This document shows, piece by piece, positions 39,681-48,747 of a stretch of 64,000 bases of DNA (position 1 is its first letter; the number at the start of each line of letters is the position of its first letter). The translations under genes and the position numbers were made by a program. The stretch comes from Deltaproteobacteria bacterium (GTDB lineage Bacteria > Myxococcota_A > Polyangia > Polyangiales > Ga0077539): NCBI GenBank assembly GCA_947477565.1, contig CANJUR010000003.1, positions 141,535 through 205,534 of the forward strand, given 5' to 3'. The notes beneath the pieces were generated by a model. That model saw only the letters and a list, made by a program, of their open reading frames with translations. It made no database searches and was not told where the DNA came from.

Positions 39681-41954
39681 ATGAAGGCCCAGTCGCTCCG
39701 TGTCGCCTCGCTCATGGTCTTCCTCACCGGTGCAGCGGCGCTGGTCTATGAGCTCGCCTGGACGCGCTGGCTGACGCTCGTGCTCGGTGCGAGCGCGGAG
39801 GGCCTCGCCGTCGTCACCGCCAGCACCATGCTCGGCTTCGCCATCGGCGCGGGCCTCCTCGGTCGCCGCATCGATACCGCCGCACGCCCGCTGCGCGCCT
39901 ACGGCGTCCTGGAGGTGGCCGTCGGGCTCTCCGCCGCGCTCGTCTCCTGGGCCCTGCACGACGCCGGAACGGCCGCCTGGAGCGCCTCGCTCCCGCGCCC
40001 GGCGCTCGTGGCGCTGGTGCTCGCGATGGTGGGCCTCCCGACGGCGTTCATGGGCGTCACGCTCCCGGCGGTGGTGGCCTACGTCGGCCGCCGCGCCACC
40101 GCCGACACCCGCGGCGGACTCAGCACCCTCTACGCCGCCAACACCGCCGGCGCCGTCGTCGGAACCCTCGCCGCCGGCTTCGCGCTCATCGAACTTTTCG
40201 GCTACGGGCGCGCCGCCGCCGCCGCCATCGCGCTCAACCTCGCCGTGGGCCTCGCCGCCATCGTCCTCGACCGCGACGCCACCACCGTGGAGACCGCTCC
40301 GTCCGAGCACGCCGACGCCCCCGTCGCCGCTGCGCCGAGCCGCGCCGCCGCGCACGACGCACTGCTCGCCGCCGGGGTATCCGGCTTCGGCGTGATGGCC
40401 CACGAGGTGCTGTCGTCGCGCCTCCTCGTCTACGGCTTCTTCGCGACCTCACACGCGATCGCCATCATCCTCGCGGTGTACCTCGCAGGCCTCTCCCTCG
40501 GGGCGCGCGCGGTGGCCGGACCGCTGCGCCGCGGCGACGTCCGCCCCTGGCACCTGGGCCTCGCGCTGATCACCGCCGGAGGGATGACCCTCGCCTTCGC
40601 CCCGTCGCTCACGCAGACCTCCGCTCTCGTCGATGCGCTCCGCGGCAACCGGGTGGAGTGGTCCGTGCGCATCGGCGTCGAGGCCGCCGTCGCCGCGGCG
40701 CTCCTGCTCCCGTCGGCGGTGTCCATGGGACTGGTGTTTCCGCTCGCGACCGCGCTCGGCGCCGACGCGCGCGCGCCAGGTGCCACCATCGGCCGCGCGG
40801 TGCTCGTAAACACCCTCGCCGGCGCAGTGGGCGCCCTCGGCGCGGGCTTCGTGCTCGTACCGCTGCTGGGCGTGCGCGGCGCGGTGGCGCTCGTCTCCCT
40901 CGTGCAGGCCGTCGCCGGCGCCTGGATCGTCTCGCGCCACGCCCCCGCCCGCCGCGGCCTCGGCTGGATCGCTGCGGCGCTGCTCGCGCTCGGCGCTGGT
41001 CTCTGGTCGCAGCGGCCGCAGACCGGGGCCGAGCCGGGGGTGTCCACGCTGGTCGCGCAGCACGTCGTCGGGCACGAACGGGAGTACCGGGTGCTCTGTT
41101 ACCGGGAGGGTCCGACGGCGATCACGGAGGTGCTCGAGCACCTGCCGACGGGTCGGCGCGACCTGCTCATCGACGGCTTCGTCGCCACCGGGACGGCGGA
41201 CACCGCCAGCTACATGCGGCTCATGGGAACGCTGCCGATGGCGCTGCACCCTGCGCCGCGGCGCGCGCTGGTGATCTGCTTCGGCACCGGGACCACGGCG
41301 CGCGCGGTGGCCTCCTTCCCCGACGCCGCGGTGGACATCGTGGACCTCAACCCCGACGTCTTCCGCTGCGCGCCCGCGCTCTCACCGCGCAACCCGGCGC
41401 TGCTCGCCCGCGCATCCGTGCACGTCGCGGACGGCCGGGCCTTCCTTCGCGAGAGCACCGCGCGCTTCGACGTGATCACCCAGGAGCCGATGCCGCCGCA
41501 CTTCGCGGGCGTCGCCTCGCTCTACTCGGCGGAGTACTACCGCCTCGCACGAGCGCGCCTCGCAGACGACGGAGTGATGGTGCAGTGGCTCCCGATGCAC
41601 CTGACGGCGCCGGCGGACGCGCGGCAGATCGCGGCGGCGGCCCTCGCGGTCTTCCCGGAGACCTGGATGGTCATCACCCCAAACGACTTCACCGGCCTGC
41701 TGGTGATGTCTCCGCGGCCGATTCCCGCCGAGCGCCGCCGCGCGGTGGACGCTCGCCTCTCGACGGTGTTCGCGCTCGATCCGGCGCACCTGCGGCGCTT
41801 CATCGACGGCGCGGCCCCGATCACGGACGACCGGCCCACGCTCGAATACAACGGCATCGACCGCGTGCTCGGGCGCTTTCGATCGTCGAGCAACCTGCTG
41901 CGGTACAACCTCTCGAGGGTGTCCGCGGCGATGGGCCCCGCCGCGACGCCGTAG
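39681..41954 (+). CDS. Polytopic membrane protein fused to a spermidine-synthase-like domain
   Basis: A 757-residue fusion. Residues 1-440 hold about 12 hydrophobic helices in two pseudo-repeats of a transporter-like fold. The C-terminal third (about 455-750) is a SAM/polyamine-synthase-like Rossmann domain: LVICFGTGTTARAVA, DIVDLNPDV, VHVADGRAFL and FDVITQEPMPPHFAG. These match the SpeE-type fusion proteins of many bacteria, whose in vivo substrate is uncertain; they are not the classic cytoplasmic spermidine synthases. ATG 39681 follows the minisatellite by 20 bases. Confidence 0.82.
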   Translation: MKAQSLRVASLMVFLTGAAALVYELAWTRWLTLVLGASAEGLAVVTASTMLGFAIGAGLLGRRIDTAARPLRAYGVLEVAVGLSAALVSWALHDAGTAAWSASLPRPALVALVLAMVGLPTAFMGVTLPAVVAYVGRRATADTRGGLSTLYAANTAGAVVGTLAAGFALIELFGYGRAAAAAIALNLAVGLAAIVLDRDATTVETAPSEHADAPVAAAPSRAAAHDALLAAGVSGFGVMAHEVLSSRLLVYGFFATSHAIAIILAVYLAGLSLGARAVAGPLRRGDVRPWHLGLALITAGGMTLAFAPSLTQTSALVDALRGNRVEWSVRIGVEAAVAAALLLPSAVSMGLVFPLATALGADARAPGATIGRAVLVNTLAGAVGALGAGFVLVPLLGVRGAVALVSLVQAVAGAWIVSRHAPARRGLGWIAAALLALGAGLWSQRPQTGAEPGVSTLVAQHVVGHEREYRVLCYREGPTAITEVLEHLPTGRRDLLIDGFVATGTADTASYMRLMGTLPMALHPAPRRALVICFGTGTTARAVASFPDAAVDIVDLNPDVFRCAPALSPRNPALLARASVHVADGRAFLRESTARFDVITQEPMPPHFAGVASLYSAEYYRLARARLADDGVMVQWLPMHLTAPADARQIAAAALAVFPETWMVITPNDFTGLLVMSPRPIPAERRRAVDARLSTVFALDPAHLRRFIDGAAPITDDRPTLEYNGIDRVLGRFRSSSNLLRYNLSRVSAAMGPAATP

Positions 41955-41955
41955 G

Positions 41956-43908
41956 TCACGCCCGGCGACGCTTGCGCCGACGCACCGCGAGCGCCCCGGC
42001 GACCAGCGTAAGCAGCCCGAACCGTTGCGGCGGCGCAACCGCCCGGCACCCGCAGCCCCCGCTCGGGGCCTCGAAGAGTTGCACGCCGCCGTCCACGCCC
42101 GCGTCGATCGGACGCATCCCGGCATCGACGCTTCGGGGCACGTCCGTCGCCACCACCGCATCGCGCACCACGGGGACATCTCGCAGCCCTGCATCGGGCG
42201 GCGGAACGCGCTGGCAGAGGCCCTCGACGCAGGTGCTCCCGGAGGGACAGGCGACGCCGAAGCAGCGGTCTGCGACGCAGCGGTTGGAGGCGTCGTCGCA
42301 GCGGGCGCCGAGCGGGCACGTCACGCCCTGGCAGGGCATCACGCAGCGGGGCGATGCGCCGGTGCAGTCCGCGGTGGTCCCGGGAAGGCAGCGCAGGGCG
42401 CGGCAGCCCGCCGACTCGCAGCGCCCGGAGGTCTCGTTGCAGGTCGAGTCGCCGGGGCACGGAACGCACGGACAGTTGGGGATGCAGCGCCCGTCGGTGC
42501 AGTGCTGGCGCATCGGGCAAGCGATGCCCGCGCAAGGATCAACGCAAGCGCCCCCGCGGCACACCTGACCGGCGGGGCACACTGCGTCGGCGCAAGGATC
42601 CTGGCAGCCGCGCGGACCGCACACCTGACCGGCGGGGCAGGTGACCCCGGCGCACGGGGTCGGGATGCAGGAGTCTGCCGCGCCGCCGTCGGCCCTCACG
42701 CAGGTGAAGCCGACATCGCAGGCGCCCTCGACGCAGCGCGGCGCGCAGAGGCCACCGAAGCACGCTGTGGCTGCGGGGCACTGCGGGGTGCTGCCGTCGC
42801 AGTTGAGGTCGCGGGTGGAGGCGCAGTTCTCGACGGCGCCGGGGTTCACTGCGGGGTCGGTGTCGTCGCAATCCGGTCCGCCGCACGCGGCCGCGCGGAA
42901 GCCATCGCGGTCGGCGTCCACGCAGACGGCGGTGTTGTCTTCGTTGAGGCCCGCCACGGCGTCAAACTCGTCCTCGTTGCTGTGAAACGCGCAGCGCGAG
43001 TCGGGGTTGCCGTAGTTGCCCGGCACCACCGCGGCGTAGCGGAAGACCACCCCGCACGGCAGCGACCACACCGTGGTGATGGAGTCCGAGACGGCCTCCT
43101 GGCCCGGCACATCGCGGCCGGTCGAGAGCGGGTGCGCGGCCATGTCGGCGACGGTGCCGGTGGAGAGCGGGTTGCTGGTCCAGCCGCGGAGGAAGCCACG
43201 GACGAGGACGGCGCGGTTCCAGCGGCTCGGATCGGGGGCCTCGCCGTCGCCGACGAAGCCCGTCGAGGCCGGATCGTCGGTGAGATAGACCGAGTACTCG
43301 AAGGCCTCGAGGCAGCTGTTCTCGACATGGTCGGTGACGGGGAAGATCACGACCCGGTTGGCGGCGCCCTGCAGGTCGAAGACGAAACCGCTGCGCCACG
43401 GTGCGGTGTAGCCGCAGAGGGCGAGGTCGCCGCCGCAGTCGTCCACGTCCCTGGCCGCGGCGCCGTCGCTGCGGATGCGGCGGTTTTGCATCCAGCGCCA
43501 GTCGAGGTTGTCGCCGTAGAGCGGCGCCTGCGCCGGGGTGACGTCGGGCACGCAGACGTAGGCGATGTAGCTTCGCGGATCGGCGGTCGGGAAGCGCATC
43601 GGGTCAACCACCGAGGAGCTCACGCCGCCGGTGCATCCGGGAACGTTGATAACGCTGCGATCGACGAGCAGATGGCCGAAGGTGAGCTCTGGACCGAAGC
43701 GCGGCGGGGTGTCGTTAGTCTGGAAGATGTCATCGACGATGCGCGTCGGGTCGCGTGGGCGGGAGCCGTCCGCGGGCCGGCCGCCGATCGCGTCGAGACA
43801 GCGGTCGAAGTAATCGACGCCGGTGCAGACCTGCGCCTCCGCGCGAGCCGCGCCGAGCGCACCGGAGAGGAGCAGCGCGGCGAAGACGAGGCGTGGCGTG
43901 GTTTGCAT
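41956..43908 (-). CDS. Cys-rich secreted protein with MYXO-CTERM-like tail
   Basis: A 650-residue exported protein. The signal peptide is residues 1-24 (from ATG 43908), then a domain with PKD/beta-type strands, a Ca-like DADRDG and DCDDTDP segment (thrombospondin type 3-like, about 335-360), and a long run of Cys-rich modules (PCAGVTCPAGQVCG and relatives, about 425-590) resembling EGF/tenascin-like repeats. A Val/Asp-Ala-Gly linker leads to the end: GGCGCRA, a hydrophobic stretch, RRRKRRR. That Cys plus helix plus Arg run is the MYXO-CTERM sorting pattern, implying processing and surface anchoring. The ATG at 43908 is preferred over 43965 by the signal peptide. Confidence 0.88.
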   Translation of the reverse strand: MQTTPRLVFAALLLSGALGAARAEAQVCTGVDYFDRCLDAIGGRPADGSRPRDPTRIVDDIFQTNDTPPRFGPELTFGHLLVDRSVINVPGCTGGVSSSVVDPMRFPTADPRSYIAYVCVPDVTPAQAPLYGDNLDWRWMQNRRIRSDGAAARDVDDCGGDLALCGYTAPWRSGFVFDLQGAANRVVIFPVTDHVENSCLEAFEYSVYLTDDPASTGFVGDGEAPDPSRWNRAVLVRGFLRGWTSNPLSTGTVADMAAHPLSTGRDVPGQEAVSDSITTVWSLPCGVVFRYAAVVPGNYGNPDSRCAFHSNEDEFDAVAGLNEDNTAVCVDADRDGFRAAACGGPDCDDTDPAVNPGAVENCASTRDLNCDGSTPQCPAATACFGGLCAPRCVEGACDVGFTCVRADGGAADSCIPTPCAGVTCPAGQVCGPRGCQDPCADAVCPAGQVCRGGACVDPCAGIACPMRQHCTDGRCIPNCPCVPCPGDSTCNETSGRCESAGCRALRCLPGTTADCTGASPRCVMPCQGVTCPLGARCDDASNRCVADRCFGVACPSGSTCVEGLCQRVPPPDAGLRDVPVVRDAVVATDVPRSVDAGMRPIDAGVDGGVQLFEAPSGGCGCRAVAPPQRFGLLTLVAGALAVRRRKRRRA

Positions 43909-44017
43909 AGGGTGCGATTGAACCCCGGCGCGATCATCGACCACAAGCCGCGAGTCACCGTGCACGACCGAACTGATGGCGCCGGAGCGCGCTCCGCTCT
44001 ACCAATGCGAGCTCCCG

Positions 44018-44815
44018 ATGGAACCAATGAACCTGCGTGAAATCGGCGTGGTTCGCTCCGCCCACGACCACCTTGCGCGCACCCCGCGACAGCCCGGCGC
44101 CGCCGCGGCCGAGCGTGAGGCGCTGCTCGTCCTGCACCCCGCGCCGGGCATCACCGAGGCTCTGCGCGACCTCCAGGCGATGGAGCGCATCTGGGTGATC
44201 ACCTGGTTCGATCGGGTGCGCGGGTGGAAGCCGATGGTGCTGCCGCCGCGCGGGCCGCGGGTGAAGCGCGGGGTCTTCGCGACGCGCTCGCCGCACCGAC
44301 CAAACCCCATCGGGCTCTCGCTCGTGCGCCTGCTGGAGATCCGCGGACGCACGCTGCGCGTGGCCGACGTCGATCTGCTCGACGGCACGCCGGTGCTCGA
44401 CCTGAAGCCTTACCACCCCACCGTCGAAGCCTGGCCCGAGGCCCGCGCCGGATGGATCGACGACCTCGTTCGCGCGGAGCGGGATGGCAGCGCGTTTCCC
44501 AACACGGTCACGTGGTCCGAGCGCGCCGCTGCGCAACGCACATGGCTCTGGACCGAGCACGCCGTCGATCTTCTGCCGCTCGACGATGTGCTGCGCCGCG
44601 ACGCCTCGCCGCACCCGTACCGACGCATCGAGGTGCTGCCCGACGGCGACCGGCACATCGCGTGGCGCGCCTGGCGGCTGCGGCTGCGGGTGCTCGGGAC
44701 GGCGGTGGACATCGTTGCGGTGGAGAGCGGCTACGCCCCGGCGGTGATCGCGGCGACGCCGGTCGGGGAGATGGTTGACGACGCCGCGCAGCGGGCCTTC
44801 GCGCGAGCGTGGTGA
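44018..44815 (+). CDS. trmO: TrmO-like tRNA (N6-threonylcarbamoyladenosine37-N6)-methyltransferase
   Basis: A 265-residue protein whose N-terminal 150 residues form the UPF0066/YaeB (TrmO) domain: the start IGVVRSAH, the DLQAMERIWVITWF strand pair, and the signature SPHRPNPIGLS. Next come DVDLLDGTPVLDLKPY and the P-x-D turn. TrmO adds a methyl to t6A37 in tRNA-Thr, which fits the RNA-modification genes elsewhere in this window. A C-terminal extension of about 100 residues has no recognised domain. ATG 44018 is chosen; an alternative at 43976 adds a non-family leader. Confidence 0.85.
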   Translation: MEPMNLREIGVVRSAHDHLARTPRQPGAAAAEREALLVLHPAPGITEALRDLQAMERIWVITWFDRVRGWKPMVLPPRGPRVKRGVFATRSPHRPNPIGLSLVRLLEIRGRTLRVADVDLLDGTPVLDLKPYHPTVEAWPEARAGWIDDLVRAERDGSAFPNTVTWSERAAAQRTWLWTEHAVDLLPLDDVLRRDASPHPYRRIEVLPDGDRHIAWRAWRLRLRVLGTAVDIVAVESGYAPAVIAATPVGEMVDDAAQRAFARAW

Positions 44816-44924
44816 GCGCGCCGGGATAACCCCATGACGCGATGCACGCTGGAATGGACAGCGGCGGGCGCACTGGCGATCATCGCGCCCGCGACACGGC
44901 GAAGCACCCGTTTCGAAGGGATCG

Positions 44925-47900
44925 ATGAGCGAGAAGCAACGGTTGGTGGAGCAGATCGAGCAAGCCAGGACGGCCCTGATGATCAGGCCCAACGACCCCT
45001 CCCAGCGCAACCGCCTGGGAAACCTCTACCGCCAGGCCGGGCGCCTGGACGAAGCGATCGTCGCCCACAAGCGCGTCATCGCCATTGATCCAAACCTCGC
45101 GGACGGCCAGTTCAACCTGGGCCTCGACTACATGGCCCGGGAAGACTTCGCCTCCGCCGCCCCCGCGCTCAAGGAGGCGACGAAGCTCAAGGCCGAGCAC
45201 GCCGAGTCCTGGTACCGGCTGGGCCAGTGCCAGGCGCGGCTAAACCAGTGGGACGACTCGAGCGCGTCGTTTCGGCAGGCGCTCAAGGTCAAGCCCGACT
45301 ACGCCGCGGCGGTCTCCGAGGTGGGCTTCGTCCACGTGCGCGCCAGGGCCTTCGTGGAGGCCATCCCGTACCTCGAACGCGCCAACGAGATGCGCCCTGG
45401 CGAGACCGAGATCATCCGCAACCTGGCTTGGGCCTTCCACGGTGCGAAGCGCGACGCCGACGCCGTGCGCACCTTCGAGCACCTCGCGAAGATCGAGTCC
45501 CCCACCGCCGACGATCAATACCGTCTTGGCGTGTCGCTCGAGAACGTCCAGCGCGTCGACGATGCCCTCGCTGCGTGGCGCACGTGCACGGCCGCCCACC
45601 CCGACCGCCTGGAGGCGCACCTCGCCGCCGGCAACCTCGCCGCGCGGCTCGAGCGGCACCGCGAGGCGCTCGCGTCCTTCCAGGAGGTCGCGCGCGTCGC
45701 ACCGGAGGGCGTCGAAGGCTTCGCTGGCATCGCGCTGGCGTCACAGGCCCTCGGGCTGCACCCGGACGCGGTGAGCGCGTTTCGCGAGGCCATCAAGCGC
45801 GCACCGACGCAGGCCACGTTGCGCGTCGGGCTCGGAGTTTCGTGCGCGGCCGTCGGCTCGATGCAAGAGGCCGTCGAGGCGCTCGAGCAGGCCGTGCAGA
45901 TCGATAGCGACTGCGCGCCGGGCTACAACCACCTGGGCATCGTCTACAAAGACCTCGGGCGCATCCCGGAGGCCGCGAAGGCGGTGCGCAACGCCATCCG
46001 GTTGCGGCCCGAGGAGGCGGAGTTTCATTACACGCTCGGGCTCCATGAGCGGGCGCTGGGCAATCTGGTGCAGGCCGAGGAGTCGCTCCGGCAGGCGACG
46101 CGGCTGCGCGCCAACCACCCGGAGTCGCTGCACGCGCTCGGCGAGGTGTGTGCCGCCATCGAGAAGCCCGAGGCGGCCATCGAGGCGTTTCGCAAGTCGA
46201 TCAAGCTGCGGCCCGAGCACGCCGAGTCGCACTACGAACTGGCCCGTGTCTATGCAGGGCTCAGCCGCCAGGTGGAGGCGGTGGAGGCGTTTCGCGAGGC
46301 CATCCGGCTCAAGGCCGACTACTTCGACGCGGTGGTGCAGCTTGGCGTGACCTACGCCGCGATGAGCCGCTTCGACGACGCCGTGGACCTGTTCAAGTCC
46401 GCGCTCACCATGCGCAAGGACCACCCCGAGACCCTCCACCGCCTCGGCGCAGCGCTGCTCTCCCTCGACCGGAAAGACGAGGCCATCGAAGGGCTCTTGC
46501 GCGCCGTAAAGGTGAAGCCCGACCACCCCGACGGGCACTACAACCTCGGCCTCGCCTACCGCCGCATCGATCGCCCGGACGAGGCCATCAAGGCCTTTCA
46601 GCAGGGCATCCGGCTCCAGCCCAACAACCCCGTCCTGCACGCCGCGCTAGGCTCTGTATTCCTCGAGATCGAGCGCTTCCAGGACGCCGTCGATACGTTC
46701 GAGCAGGCCGTCTGGCTCGATCCCAACGACATGGATTCGCAGCGCAACCACGGCATCGCGCTCGAGCGCCTCGGGCGCGGCGACGAGGCGCTGGAGAGCC
46801 TGCGCAAGGCCGTGGACCGCCAGCCCGGCGACGCTCAGGGGCTGTACTTCCTCGGGCTCGCCCTCGAGCGCGGACAGCGCTGGGAAGAGGCCGCCGACTA
46901 CTTCCGCCTCGCCGTGACGGAGAAGGCCGACTACGCCGAGGCGCACTATCACCTCGGGCTCATGCGCGAGCGCAAAGGCGAGGCGCGCGCCGCGGTAGAG
47001 AGCTTCCGTCAGGCGACGATGATCCAGACGGACTTCGCCGACGCGTACCTCTCGCTCGGCAACACCTACCGCGCCCTGGAGATGCCACAGGACGCCGCGC
47101 AGGCCTACCGGCAGCTTGCGCGGCTACGGCCCGAGAGCGCCGAGGCGTACATCGCGCTCGGCGCAGTGGCGCGCGACCTCGGGCGCGACCAGGAGGCCAT
47201 CGAGCGGTTTCGCCAGGCGCTGCGGCTCCGGCCCAACGACGCCCGCGCGCACCTCGAACTTGGCACCCTCCACGCGAAGCTTGGGCGCGCGCAGGAGGCC
47301 GTCGATGCGCTCGTGCAGGCGATCCGTCTCGACCCACGGCAGTCTGCCGCGTACCGCGTGCTCGGCGAGACCTACCTCGCCGCGGGGATGAACGCCGAGG
47401 CCGCGGAGAATCTCCAGCGCGCGCTCGCGCTCGACCCCCACGACGGCGCGGCGCACCGCGGGTACGGCGCAGCCTCGGTAGCGCTGGGCCGCTACGAAGC
47501 CGCCATTCCGCCGCTGCGCGAGGCGATTCGCATCAACCCCGACCACGCGGACTCCTACCGGCTTCTCGCGCTCGCGAGCAAGCAGCTCGACCGGCTGCCC
47601 GAGGCCGAGGCGGCGCTGCAGCACTCGGTAGAGCTCCTTCCCCGGGAGCCCGGGCTGCGCTTCACCCTCGGTGAGGTTCTGCGCGACCTCGGACGCTACG
47701 CCGAGGCGGGCGAGGCCTTCCGCGCGTGCATCGACCTCGACCGCACCCACGCCGACGCCTGGACCGCGCTGGGCAACCTCTACGGCGATGCGAGCCACCA
47801 TGCCGAGGCGGTGTCGGCCTTCGAGTCCGCGCTCGGCGTGAAGGTCGATCTCGTCGATGCGCTGCTCGGCATCGCGCGCAGCTACGGCGAACTCGGCCGC

Positions 47901-48701
47901 ATGGAGGACTCCGCCGAGTCGCTGCGCCAGGCGGTGCGCTACCGCCCAGACCACGCCGACGCACTCTGGCGGCTCGCGCTCACCTACGAGCACATGGGCA
48001 GGTGGCAGGAGGCCACGGACGCCTGCAAGCGGGCGGTGCGGCTGCGCCCGCAGTCCGCCGAGGCGCACCACAAGCTCGGGGTACTGAGCATGTACACGGA
48101 GCGCCCGGACGAGGCCATCGAGGCGCTGCGCGAGGCCGTGCGGATCAAGCCCGAGATGGCCCACGCGCACTACTCGCTCGGGCTCGCGATGCGCCAGAAG
48201 GGCCAGGGCGAGGATGGGCTCATGCATGTGGAGAACGCCGCGCGGCTCGACCCGCGCGACCCGACCCTGCAAGCAGGCCTCGGGTACATGCTGGCCGAGG
48301 GAGGGCGCTTGCAGGAGGCTGCAGATGCGTACCAGAACGCGATCCGGCTGCGGCCCGACGATGTTGACTCGCACCTCGCGGTGGCCCTGCTGCTGGGTCA
48401 ACTCGGGCGCGACGAGGAGTCCATCAAGGCGTTTCGGCGGGTGCTGCAGTCCTCGCCGGACGCCCCCACGGCGCACCGCGGTCTCGGCATGGCGTACAAG
48501 AAGACCGGGCGCTTCAAGGAGGCCGTCGATCCGCTGCGGCGGGCGTCGCGGCTCACCCCGGGCGACGCGCAGTTGCAGTTCGACCTCGGCGAATGCTGCT
48601 ACCGCTCCGGCGACTGGAACAGCGCCCAGGACGTCTACAAGACTCTCAAGCTCCTGAACCGCCCGCTCTCCGACAAGCTGTTCGACCTCATCAATGTGTA
48701 G
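44925..48701 (+). CDS. Giant tetratricopeptide repeat protein
   Basis: A 1258-residue protein built almost wholly of 34-residue TPR units, roughly 36 in a row, each with the W-LG-Y-A-F-A-P pattern (for example an ALFGLG... YR.A.RPDDA... motif). There is no signal peptide or membrane segment, so it is probably a cytoplasmic or peripheral scaffold. GAAGGGA precedes the ATG by 5 bases. The 109 bases upstream hold no gene. What it binds cannot be told from the sequence. Confidence 0.9.
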   Translation: MSEKQRLVEQIEQARTALMIRPNDPSQRNRLGNLYRQAGRLDEAIVAHKRVIAIDPNLADGQFNLGLDYMAREDFASAAPALKEATKLKAEHAESWYRLGQCQARLNQWDDSSASFRQALKVKPDYAAAVSEVGFVHVRARAFVEAIPYLERANEMRPGETEIIRNLAWAFHGAKRDADAVRTFEHLAKIESPTADDQYRLGVSLENVQRVDDALAAWRTCTAAHPDRLEAHLAAGNLAARLERHREALASFQEVARVAPEGVEGFAGIALASQALGLHPDAVSAFREAIKRAPTQATLRVGLGVSCAAVGSMQEAVEALEQAVQIDSDCAPGYNHLGIVYKDLGRIPEAAKAVRNAIRLRPEEAEFHYTLGLHERALGNLVQAEESLRQATRLRANHPESLHALGEVCAAIEKPEAAIEAFRKSIKLRPEHAESHYELARVYAGLSRQVEAVEAFREAIRLKADYFDAVVQLGVTYAAMSRFDDAVDLFKSALTMRKDHPETLHRLGAALLSLDRKDEAIEGLLRAVKVKPDHPDGHYNLGLAYRRIDRPDEAIKAFQQGIRLQPNNPVLHAALGSVFLEIERFQDAVDTFEQAVWLDPNDMDSQRNHGIALERLGRGDEALESLRKAVDRQPGDAQGLYFLGLALERGQRWEEAADYFRLAVTEKADYAEAHYHLGLMRERKGEARAAVESFRQATMIQTDFADAYLSLGNTYRALEMPQDAAQAYRQLARLRPESAEAYIALGAVARDLGRDQEAIERFRQALRLRPNDARAHLELGTLHAKLGRAQEAVDALVQAIRLDPRQSAAYRVLGETYLAAGMNAEAAENLQRALALDPHDGAAHRGYGAASVALGRYEAAIPPLREAIRINPDHADSYRLLALASKQLDRLPEAEAALQHSVELLPREPGLRFTLGEVLRDLGRYAEAGEAFRACIDLDRTHADAWTALGNLYGDASHHAEAVSAFESALGVKVDLVDALLGIARSYGELGRMEDSAESLRQAVRYRPDHADALWRLALTYEHMGRWQEATDACKRAVRLRPQSAEAHHKLGVLSMYTERPDEAIEALREAVRIKPEMAHAHYSLGLAMRQKGQGEDGLMHVENAARLDPRDPTLQAGLGYMLAEGGRLQEAADAYQNAIRLRPDDVDSHLAVALLLGQLGRDEESIKAFRRVLQSSPDAPTAHRGLGMAYKKTGRFKEAVDPLRRASRLTPGDAQLQFDLGECCYRSGDWNSAQDVYKTLKLLNRPLSDKLFDLINV

Positions 48702-48716
48702 CCTTGAAGGTTGACT

Positions 48717-48738
48717 CTTTCGCGCCCCTGAGCGAAAG
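48717..48738 (+). terminator. Hairpin after the TPR gene
   Basis: CTTTCGC (48717-48723) and GCGAAAG (48732-48738) pair around an 8-base loop in the 46-bp gap before the next lipoprotein gene. No T-run follows, so the call is weak. Confidence 0.35.
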
Positions 48739-48747
48739 CCCAACGTC

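Noticed and set aside
42025..44040. 671-codon plus-strand frame across the Cys-rich gene
   Set aside because: Antisense shadow of the MYXO-CTERM protein; low-complexity Ala/Val/Gly product without motifs.
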